From Adiantum capillus-veneris (lineage: Eukaryota; Streptophyta; Polypodiopsida; Polypodiales; Pteridaceae), in the NCBI GenBank assembly GCA_014529385.2, contig CM043950.1, positions 70,490,935 through 70,554,934 of the forward strand: a DNA stretch of 64,000 nucleotides. Reading direction: 5' to 3'. Positions 55,640-64,000 of this stretch are shown piece by piece. The position numbers and the translations under genes were made by a program. The notes beneath the pieces were generated by a model. It searched no databases. It was not told the origin of the DNA and saw only the letters and a program-made list of their open reading frames with translations. Position 1 is the stretch's first letter, and every line of letters starts with the position of its first letter.

Positions 55640-56470
55640 TGTGATAAGGGAGTAGAGATGTTTGGCAATAATTGCATACATATAGATGAATCATCTATAA
55701 TATCCACAATGGCCCGTAAAGGTTTATACCTCTCGTACTTTTGTAGATCTTAGTAGAGCAACAATCACTTGAATCTTCTCAAGATTTGTAAAAATAGTAT
55801 CGTTCTCGGACACGATATGCCGTAAAATCTTTCCTTGTCTTACCATGAAGACACATTTCTCTAGATTTAGGTAGATGTGATATGTTCTGAACTTTTCAAA
55901 TAATTTTTTCAAGTGCTATATGTGCTCACTCCTCGATTGAGAATGCATGCATATTTCATCCATGTAAATCTCTACGAATTGTCTTAGATATTCCTTAAAA
56001 GCATGTTTCATTAGCCTTTGGAATGTGGCAAGTGCATTGGTTAAGCAAAACAACATCAGTCTGTGAACAAACATGCCCCAGTTTATAGAAAAGTTTGTCT
56101 TATGTTGATCCTCTGACTTTATGGCAAGTTGGCCTAAAAAAGCCATCAAGAAATCTATAAGCTTCCTTTCTTGCAACTCATTCTATCACATGGTCTATAA
56201 TAGGCAAGGGATACTTATCTCTTATCATGGCTACATTTACCTACTTGAGATTCACACATACTTGTGTTCTCGTTTTTTTTGTGTACTACCACAATCGGTG
56301 ACACCCAATCTATGTGCTCAATTTCAAAAATAAAATGTACCTCTTTAAGCTTGTCTTTCTCCTCCTTGATCTTCTTCACAAAGGTTTCATTATATGTATA
56401 TGGCATTGTCTGTGCGGTTTTGCATCAATCTTAAGGGGTATTGTGTGTTGATAAATGTTCAGATCTACTC
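55640..56470 (-). pseudogene. pol: G3 reverse transcriptase with YMDE
   Basis: ORF 56406-56215 holds HIDWVSPIVVVHKKN (motif 1 region). ORF 56176-55916 has KHAFKEYLRQFVEIYMDEIC with the active site at about 55956-55967, and ORF 55912-55724 the LNLEKCVFMVRQGKILRHIV thumb-side block. The conserved YMDD reads YMDE, a substitution in the second catalytic aspartate that should inactivate the enzyme. Stops and at least one frame change separate the pieces. Confidence 0.82.
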
Positions 56471-56559
56471 CCTTAAGGTCTTTGTATGACATGAAAACAC
56501 ATATCTATACTCTCTGAGCATGGCTATCAAGAACTGATCTTCCTCCTCTATGAGGTGAG

Positions 56560-57530
56560 TGACAATGTATATCGGTTTTAGTTCCTCTCCTGGTTTAGCT
56601 AAGTCTATACGCATGGCTTTCTCAGGTCCATTCTAAGATATCCCTGGTTCTTTAAGTCCTTGCATTGATTATTGAAGTATGATCTTCCAATCTTGTATTG
56701 TGTATCTCTTGTGGTAAGAGGGTATGTCAAATTGATCAATGTATGAGTCCTCTTCACTTTCCATCTCGGTTGTCCAAACTTCCTTTAATTTTTATTTTTA
56801 TTTTTTATATTCTTGTTTACGCTCAATTTTGGTCATTTTAAAGTTGTGTCTGTGGTTTTTGGTTTGCTTTGTTTCTTAGGATTTGTCATCTTGGTTGAAG
56901 TAGGTTTTGTAAATATCTTTGTGATCTTGTCCTTGACACAATGTGGTGCTCCTACGAGCATCACATATTGTGTTTTATTCCTCATAAGAGACATAGATTT
57001 TTCTCTCATTTTCTTTTCCTTTTTTCACTCGTTTTACACGATACGTTTCTTGTCTTTTGGATTTTTGGTTAGGGAAATCATAGAAGATTGTCTCTTTCTT
57101 TGTTATTCTTGTCTTGTTTCAGAGTTACTTGATAGCTTATCCTTGGAATCTATCTTTGGAAGTTCATCATCTTGTGAATCATAGAACTCTTCCTCATTTT
57201 TGTTGCTCAAATCCCTGATGGACACCTTATCAGCTATGCATTTACACTCAACAATTTTCTGTGTATCTAGCTCCCCAGTCTCTGATCTTGATTCTATGAT
57301 AACACTCACCATCTGGAAGGGTACTATATCATAGCCCTTTTTATCACAATATTTTGTTCGAGTTACCTCGCTCACACATATGTCTGGAGTAGCCAATATC
57401 CGATTCCATCCAAAAGGGTCAAACAATTTCTTAGAAAATGGTTCCAAAAAATAGTCCATATCTTCTACATGTCTTTCTAGGATACAATCTTCCCTTGCCA
57501 AGCTCTCACACTCGAAATCCCCACACATCC
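56560..57530 (-). pseudogene. G3 protease-RT linker (FYDFPNQK type)
   Basis: ORF 57528-57103 (141 codons) begins with a Cys-containing acidic part (MCGDFECESLAREDCILERH) and continues FEPFSKKLFDPFGWNR-like. After a stop near 57103 the FYDFPNQK motif appears at 57062-57084, then a basic region and a KKALKEVWTTEME-like tail (about 56760). Longer than the linker parts seen in G1 and G2 because its N-terminal half is preserved. Function unknown. Confidence 0.6.
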
Positions 57531-57609
57531 AAAGATGTGCTTTAGTTTTGGTATCTCTTGCTCATTGATCGTTGCAGAGTCAAATTCCTCATAGGAGTTT
57601 GACTAACAT

Positions 57610-57960
57610 CTCTATAGCTATGGGCTATTATGATGATCCTTGCCATAATTTTGTCTCAAGTAGATGTAGTCATAGTCCCAATCTTGTCTCACTAGAATGA
57701 CATCAAAGTTGTTGCTTTTGCCAAAATTGACTATTACAAAAGTATGATTATATTCTATTCCACAAGAGGTTACTATAAATTGTTCCAACATATCTACAGG
57801 TCTCTCAACATAACCGTCTGTGAGAAATAGTTTCATCTTGTTTTCCTAAGAGTTGGTCTTCCCCATTTCTCCCATATCTCTTTGATGGAAATGGCCACTC
57901 CAGCCTCGCTATCTAATATAGCAATTGTTTTTATCCCTTTATTTTCCGTTAGCAAGGTGA
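57610..57960 (-). pseudogene. G3 retropepsin-like protease
   Basis: Minus-strand text KGIKTIAILDSEAGVAISIK (about 57930) carries the active-site loop with DSE instead of DSG. ORF 57836-57618 continues with VNFGKSNNFDVILVRQDWDY, the closing strand equivalent to ILGRPW. A frameshift separates them near 57840. Inactive. Confidence 0.7.
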
Positions 57961-58921
57961 TATTCCCTTCTTCTCCTTCACAATAATCACCCCACCTTGT
58001 ATAAAGGTACTAGTTTTGCCTTTGGTTTGTTTTGTGTATTTTTTCCCACTTGGTCATTAAAGGGGATGCCTTGAAGAGGAATTTTCCATCCCATCTTCTC
58101 TAAGTTTTTTTCCACTTCTCCCCACAGATGTGGTCTAATCTATAATAAGTTTGAGAGAATTATCGTGCATTGTATAGGAGTCGACATTAGTTCATGTAGG
58201 CTTTTAGTGTCCATCATCTTTTGGAATTGGCTTCCATTGTGACCACAACCCTAAACTCTAATTTTTTTTCATGTTCTCCTATGGAAGATGGCAACTTTTT
58301 CAATGTTTCAAGCTTACTCTCCATTCATGCTTCTCTTTTGGCATCACCATATAGAGATTGTATGTCTCTTAGGTAATACTCGTGATCCATGTTGATCTCA
58401 ATGATAGGTGCAGACTTGAAAGTCGCACTACCATCCTTTTGGTTCCTTATTGTTTCTCATGCGTCTTGTGGCCATGGCTCTTCCACTTTAGGAATTGGCA
58501 TCATCACTTGTGACTTTGAGCCATCTGTGGTATTAGCCACTACCCTATTTTCCAATGGTGTTTCTATATCTCGTCTCATGTGATCATTTGTTTTCTTTCC
58601 TTTGTGCTCAATCTCCCATCCCTTTTGTAGATTAATACTTCTTATCTAGGGATGTTTTGTTTCTCTAGTTCCATTAGAGCTTGTGTTGTCTCTATGAACC
58701 TTTTGCACGTTCAAGTCTTTGTTCCTCAATCTCTTGATGTAGGTACGTCAACCATCTCTATTTCAATGTTTGATTGGTTTTTAGTCTAGCCTCATAAGTC
58801 TAAAGGGTCTATATCTTTATTCACCAAAACTAAATCTGTTTTGGATGACACCGCTCCTTTTTTTTATTCTTGTTTTTATTTTCATGTTCTAGCTGCACTC
58901 TGGTTTGTTGTAGCTCAATTT
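57961..58921 (-). other. G3 Gag-protease spacer, decayed
   Basis: About 960 bp between zinc knuckles and protease on the element strand. Only short broken ORFs and low-complexity charged peptide; no domain recognised. Confidence 0.45.
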
Positions 58922-60660
58922 CTAAGGTAGTTTTTCTTTTAGCATTTTTGCTTTCATTTTGTCTCGTTTAGCATTCCATGATTTTCTTTGAGTTCTCCTT
59001 GATATGCTCTCAATTTTCATTTGAACAGGCAGTTTATGTTTGTCCTTGACAGTTTTACTTTTGGCAGATACTTGAGCTTGAGCTCTTGTCATCGCATTTA
59101 TTGGAATTGTAAGCTCAATTTCAGATCCACTCAAGCATGGTAAAATCCCAATAGTGTTCATCATTGCTTGCCCCTTGTTATTAGGATTTTTGGGACATTC
59201 TTGAAGAATATGCTTGATTTCACATACATCATAGTATCCAAAAATCTTTACATGTTCACCATTGTGTGGACAACTTCTTGCCCAATGATCACCTCCACAT
59301 CCATAGCATTGTCTTGCGTGTTGGGATACTTTTGGAGTCCCCATTGGTTGTCCTGACCTAGACAAATAACCTCTAGGTTTATAGTTTTGGTTAGCTATGA
59401 GCATGAGCATGTTCTTGTCCATAATATAACGACTTTATGTTGGTTGCATAACATATGATGGATGTGCAACATCACATGTGCTAATCCAAGAAGGATAATC
59501 TTTGTCAACATAAACATTACTCTTGGATTCTCTCATAAGACTCGATCGACCCTTCATAAGATGAAGTTGGTGGTAGCATTCCTTGACTCTTAAGTGTTTC
59601 TACAAGTTATCTGTATCTTACAGTTGCTTGGTTCTCTTAAGGCAAAGGAGGTTGTTGTCCCAACACTAGTTGAGGCTTGTCTTCCCTTTGGGCTACGTTA
59701 TTTGGGCCTATTTTATCTCAATGGCAGTGGCAATGGTTGCACACTTGGAGGTCCATATGGAATTTCCCTCAGGTAATTCCTGTTATAAAAACACTCACTT
59801 GTTTTGTGGTTGGTCCATTTTTTCTCAATAGCACAACATTTCAAATTACTTGTGCATGTATAGCTGCGGATCTTGGTTGAGTGTAACACCATGGGGTGGG
59901 ATGATCCCCTCTACACATGTCACGTCTTCTCGTTGGTTTTTGTCATATATTTGCATTTTTTCTATAACCTTGGTTCATTCTCCTTACTACTTTTCTATTT
60001 AATTGATCGATATTTGGCATGATAGGAGTTGTAATATTCCGTTTTGTGGATTCACTCATCATAGAAGAGGCAGTAATAGTTGTATTTTTTGCATCTTCGG
60101 TCACCTCTCCATAGACCTTAGAATTGTCAACTAGATATAAAGCTTGTCTAGTGACTTGCTCAAATGTTGTGCATGCTTTCAGGTGTAGGTCCTTCTTGAG
60201 AGTCTCATTCCTCAAGCCCTCTATAAAGAGAACAGATAGTCTCTCATCTTGTGGTAGCTCTCTCATAGGACACCTCTCTATATACTGTTTGAATCAAAGC
60301 AACGCTTCCTTCACTTTTTCATTCTCTTTTTTCTTGAAAGCATAGATTTGGGACACAGTGTTATGCTTGATTCCCCTTTTGGAGAATTCCTCAACAAATT
60401 CATGCAAAAGTTTCTCTATGTTTGGAAAATCTCCTCTGTTCAAAGGTTGGAACCATATCAAGGTTGTTCCTTCCATTATTATCCCAAATCCTTCATATTG
60501 TGTGTGGAAATTTACAACTTGTTCAACTCTTAAAACTTGTTTTGAAGAGTGAAACATGGGCAAATGGATCTCCCAATCCATTATACTTTTTGGACATACA
60601 CTTAGCTACCTGAGATGGTCGTATTCATTGTGTTTTTGCAACCATTTTCACAACTCCTCG
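58922..60660 (-). pseudogene. gag: G3 Gag with zinc knuckle
   Basis: ORF 60581-60294 starts the capsid domain (HTQYEGFGIIMEGTTLIWFQ, then KLLHEFVEEFSKRG). ORF 60266-59943 continues (LSVLFIEGLRNETLKKDLHL and FEQVTRQALYLVDN), the retrotrans_gag end. ORF 59422-58922 has CYGCGGDHWARSCPHN, a CX2CX4HX4C knuckle, then a degenerate second one ending ECPKNPNNKGQ and a basic tail. About 500 bp between (59430-59940) is frame-broken. Gag packages element RNA. Confidence 0.78.
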
Positions 60661-61652
60661 CTCTCCTGCTAGGGTATCTCTAGCCTCATAAACCCCACTA
60701 GGGACTCTAGTTGGATTTCTTTCTGTGTCTCTCCCCTCAAGACACACATCTCTTGCTTCTTTCAAGGTACCAGATCTCTCATCATATATATTGTGATAGG
60801 AGATTCACTGCCCTTATTCGTTTTCATTGGAACCTTGGAACTAAAGGATTCTATTGGTCTAAGCACTAAAAGTTGTTGTTGGCTCATTGAATCAACAATT
60901 CTCAATCTTTTATACTCCATCTTCTTGTCTTTGACCTGGTATTCAATACAGTGGGTCTGAATGTGCTAGGAGTGAGATAATATTGGTGGATTAGGCCTCC
61001 AAAATATGTATACCTCTCAAATTATCTTTGGTCTATTGTCGAGTACCTACATTCATACTTATCAAGCATGATTATGTGAGTGGCTCTGCCTTCAGTGTAT
61101 GTAAAAACATACAACCGTTTGTGTTCCTACATAGGGTTCATCGCATTTGTATTAGTGTATTTGCTCACCAATATCATATTTGTATATCCCTACGTGAGTA
61201 TTGTCCATGTTGACTCATTTTCCTTCATTCACACGTCTTATCGTGGCATTTGACTTATCCAACTTAGGCCACTCATCTTCTGGCTCCACATCAACTTTGT
61301 CTTTCATGTCTGTCATTCCCCATTTGTCCACAATATTGTGATTTTGCAAAACTAAATACATTAATCCTTTATCATTAAAGCATCAATCACCACTATAGTC
61401 AACAAGCACTAAGTCCTTGAGTAGGCGTCTCCTCTAATTTCATGCAGTAGAAATCCATACCATCTTTGTAGATCTTTGCACCTCATTTTTGAATTGGTAT
61501 TTTAAGTACAACAATTTCACTTTAGGTGCTGGCTGGGATGGTCCCACTCCTATGCTCAGTCCCTCCTTAAAACTCACCTCGTTGAATCCCTTAACCATAT
61601 AGGTGTAAGATCTCTTTGATGATGTATCAAACATAATTTCCTCAATGATCAT
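60661..61652 (-). pseudogene. G3 leader ORF / N-terminal Gag extension
   Basis: Charged peptide segments (for example ORF 61652-61440, and a KVDVEPEDEWPKLDKS segment near 61290) precede Gag on the same strand. They share no known domain. They may be an N-terminal extension of Gag or an extra ORF, as seen in some long gypsy elements. Confidence 0.35.
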
Positions 61653-62151
61653 CTAAGGGAGCCAATGGTCCCTAATTCACACTCTCTTCAACCAAAATAT
61701 TACTCACTTAATCTCCTAAGGTAGGGTTTCTAATTGGGTAAAATCTATTTGATTTCAAATACATGAAGAAACAACCACTCTTGCAAAACTCTAACATGTT
61801 ACGTCTTTGGTCACTTCAGAATATCCAACTCGAGATCACCTCAAGCTGCAGTGCTCTCACCTTCACAATGTGCACAAAAAATACTCGATGGATTTGAGCT
61901 TACAACAGCTTTGTTAGTCAAAAATTCTTGAATTGATCAAATGATTGCGCTCTTTTGCACAAAACCTATCTTAGCTTGCAGAATCCTCTAATGATGTCCA
62001 AATTCAAATCTAAAAAGGCCTATATGCTCCTTATGACTATATCTAGCTATGGTATTACTTTGGATTGAATTTGTGACAAGGATACTGGATCGTGATCTAG
62101 GTACCTCTATGGCAGAATGTGATGAACTTTGCTCATAAGTTTTCTTTGATA

Positions 62152-62162
62152 CCCTGATACCA
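62152..62162 (-). promoter_or_regulatory. G3 primer-binding site (tRNA-iMet type)
   Basis: The minus strand reads GAGCAAAAAGCA, TATAGC, then TGGTATCAGGG, close to the initiator tRNA PBS TGGTATCAGAG. If right, the 5' LTR ends at 62168. Confidence 0.5.
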
Positions 62163-62167
62163 GCTAT

Positions 62168-62837
62168 ATGCTTTTTGCTCGATTTAGACTGATTTATGTT
62201 AACTAAAAGTCAAACCCTAGGTTTGACATTGCGAGTTTTTACCATGAATTATTTTTACCCCTTCTGGTCTACTTATATTCTTTTCACAAATTTGTTTTTG
62301 GGGAGTGTGTTTTTATAGGTTTGTGCTACATTCTGTACATGTCTTTATCGATATTCTCAAATGGGTGAATGGATGGCGATCCATGTTCCATCTCTTATGG
62401 ACTTGAATTTTGGCTAGCTGGTAGACTCTATTGTTTAGAGCCTAGATTTGGATAAGAAAAGGTTAAACACCCCCCCCGCCCCCCCCACAATTTGGTCAAA
62501 TGGACTAACTTCAAGTGATTTTCCCTCAATTTTCTTCTTTTGAGTGTGTTTCTTATCTCAATTTTACCCCAAACTTTGGTTTCAGTTGATTGAAGCCAAT
62601 ATCCATCAATTGGTCTCTGCTCTGCTCAATATGTCTCTAGGGAGCATGGATCATCATCCATGTTCCACCACAGAATTTGCTGGAAATTCTTAGTTTTCTT
62701 TTGATGAGTTTTGAGGTCATTTAGCACCCTCTTATTGGTTTTAGATAAGCTTTTAGGTCTCTACCATCAAATTTTTAATATTTCATAGTTATGGTCTTCT
62801 TTGCACAAATAATGGCAAAAGGTATATCCTTATGGCT
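62168..62837 (-). mobile_element. Possible G3 5' LTR region
   Basis: DNA between the PBS and the plus-strand integrase fragment. No second copy exists in the window, so it cannot be confirmed. Contains a C-rich run (62469-62487). Confidence 0.3.
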
Positions 62838-63668
62838 TTGGACAAAGTGGGTGAAACCGAGAGCTATAAAAGATGTAACAGCAAGAAGAGTGGACTTTTT
62901 TTGTATGAACAAGTGTGTTGTAGGTTCAGAGCTCCTATGGATATCATTTTTTATTGTGGTCTAGGGTTTAGAGGAAAACTTGTTAGTGCCCTCGTGGAGA
63001 AATAGAAAATTCAACATAGGCATTCTTCTCCTTACTACCCACAATGTAATGGAATGGTTGAAAATTGCAATTGTCAAATTGTGAAGATGTTGTCAATGTA
63101 TGCTAGAGAGCATCCCAAAGAGTGGGACTTGGACTTGGAGAAGTGTTTGTAAGCTTATAGAATTGCGTATAGAGTGTCTATATAGTTTACATCGTATGAG
63201 CTTGTTTATGGAAAGGAAGCTCTCATGCCTATACAACTGCAATTGGATGCATTGAAATCGTTGTGTAGAATGCAAGGTGAGCATAAAGACAAGCTGCAGG
63301 AAAGAATTTTTGCTCTAGAGTTGTTACAAATGAATAGAGAAAAAGCTAGTGATTATTATCTTCAATAGGTAGAGACAAGGATGGAGAAAATGAATAAGAG
63401 GCTACCATAGAAAGTTATTAAAGAGGGAGATCTTGTAATGAAGTATAATTGTCGCTTGGATTTCACTTTTAAAAAGAAATTGAGAGACAAATGGTTGGGG
63501 CCGTACAAAGTGAAGCATGTTTCTTTGAATGGCACCTATGAGTTGGAAAAATTATCTAGTGAACCTTTACGCTATAGAACAAATGGTTATAGATTGAAAA
63601 AATATTTTCCAAGGGATATGGTTCCAGATGCAAATAGTCTCTTGGTTGAGCATAAATGCTTGACCTAG
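62838..63668 (+). pseudogene. pol: Ty3/gypsy integrase 3' part (G4)
   Basis: Starts with WTKWVKPRAIKDVTARR-like text of the integrase core, then, through stops and frame changes, SSPYYPQCNGMVENCNCQIV with the catalytic Glu region (about 63030-63080). Next come LDLEKCL.AYRIAYR and SYELVYGKEALMP. The C-terminal ORF (63438-63668) has KLRDKWLGPYKVKHVSLNGT and YRTNGYRLKKYF, the GPY/F module. It is opposite in orientation to G3 and not from the G1-type family, whose C-terminus reads differently. RT and everything upstream are absent. Confidence 0.8.
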
Positions 63669-64000
63669 AGGGTGGGCAATGATGATAGACAACTTTTGGC
63701 GTGTACAAAGTAGTGTGTATATGCATGGAAATATGTACAAAAAAGTCCAAATACATGCATTTGGAAGTTTTGCAATGTGATTTTGGGCTTCAAGCATGAT
63801 GCAACATGTACACATCGCAAATCGTCACGTTTGCATGCCAACAGTCGGGCACATGTACATACCTGGGAATGGTATCAAAGCCTTAGGTGTGGTTCCAAGG
63901 AGCTTCTTGGATCTAGGGAATGTATTTCAGCTTTTTAAATTTAAATAATGCAAATGGGAAGTGTGGGCAATCCCCCCCTCTCTGAAATTTGACAGGTGCG
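63669..64000 (+). other. Region after integrase with PBS-like site
   Basis: Contains tgatgatagacaac near 63680 and ...acatgtaca, followed shortly by tggtatcaaagcc (63870-63882), a tRNA-iMet PBS-like sequence. A short LTR of about 180 bp between them is possible. The window ends here. Confidence 0.3.

Larger units (their letters stand above)
54807..62168 (-). mobile_element. Ty3/gypsy retrotransposon G3, gag to RNase H
   Basis: The longest gypsy copy: PBS near 62152-62162, leader ORFs (61652-60660), Gag (60660-58922), protease (57960-57610), FYDFPNQK linker (57530-56560), RT (56470-55640), RNase H (55600-55250) and the entry to the integrase finger, where it is cut at about 54807 by unit D. 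Same family as G1 and G2. Numerous stops. Confidence 0.82.

Noticed and set aside
54807-62168. Endogenous pararetrovirus (Caulimoviridae) origin for the gag-pol remnants
   Set aside because: LTR/PBS features and integrase after RNase H in related copies are Ty3/gypsy traits; no movement-protein domain is seen.

Overview
This window looks like intergenic chromatin from a large, repeat-rich land-plant nuclear genome. It is AT-rich and has no bacterial gene organisation, no tRNA or rRNA gene and no intact long host gene. Almost everything recognisable is a decayed retrotransposon: plant-type Ty3/gypsy and Ty1/copia elements, one L1-type LINE, and several non-autonomous LTR elements. Pentatricopeptide-repeat (PPR) gene fragments occur at five places. 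The wording of these PPR fragments resembles that of ferns and other seedless vascular plants, but this lineage call is a guess from protein style.

Region by region. 1-1900: AT-rich diverged repeats, then a broken PPR pseudogene (+). 1923-5090: a degraded L1-like LINE (-), with ORF1 nucleic-acid-binding domains and ORF2 endonuclease and RT start. 5280-5690: a copia integrase scrap (-). 5700-9600: unassigned DNA with one dispersed repeat. 9630-10200: a retropepsin scrap. 10298-13737: a Ty3/gypsy pol (-) with linker, RT, RNase H and integrase in order. 13900-15244: a truncated copia element (+) with a PPT/LTR start. 15245-17164: a second truncated copy of the same gypsy family. 17165-19640: a possible LTR, long microsatellites and unassigned DNA. 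19640-22290: the 5' end of a copia element (-) with gag, PBS and a 1.7-kb LTR.

22336-38858 is the most unusual part: three head-to-tail copies (A, B, C) of a unit of about 5 kb. Each carries a broken Gag-like ORF with an acidic C-terminal half and a captured PPR fragment on the same (-) strand. Unit B holds a 1560-bp solo LTR with a perfect 5-bp target-site duplication. A fourth unit (D) is scattered between 45888 and 54806. It is split by a 2.2-kb insertion of unknown nature and by E2, a gag-only LTR retrotransposon with 2.1-2.2-kb LTRs (48147-53803).

Between C and D sits E1 (38859-45887), a Ty3/gypsy-like element with gag and protease but no polymerase. Its LTRs are about 98% identical although its ORF has stops and a frameshift. 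54807-62168 is a long gypsy element (-) of the same family as the two earlier copies, with gag, protease, linker and RT-RNase H; its integrase is cut off. 62838-63668 is a gypsy integrase 3' end (+).

None of these genes forms a working pathway. They record nested retrotransposition, unequal recombination and gene-fragment capture. All percentages and boundaries were read by eye; no alignment or database search was run.
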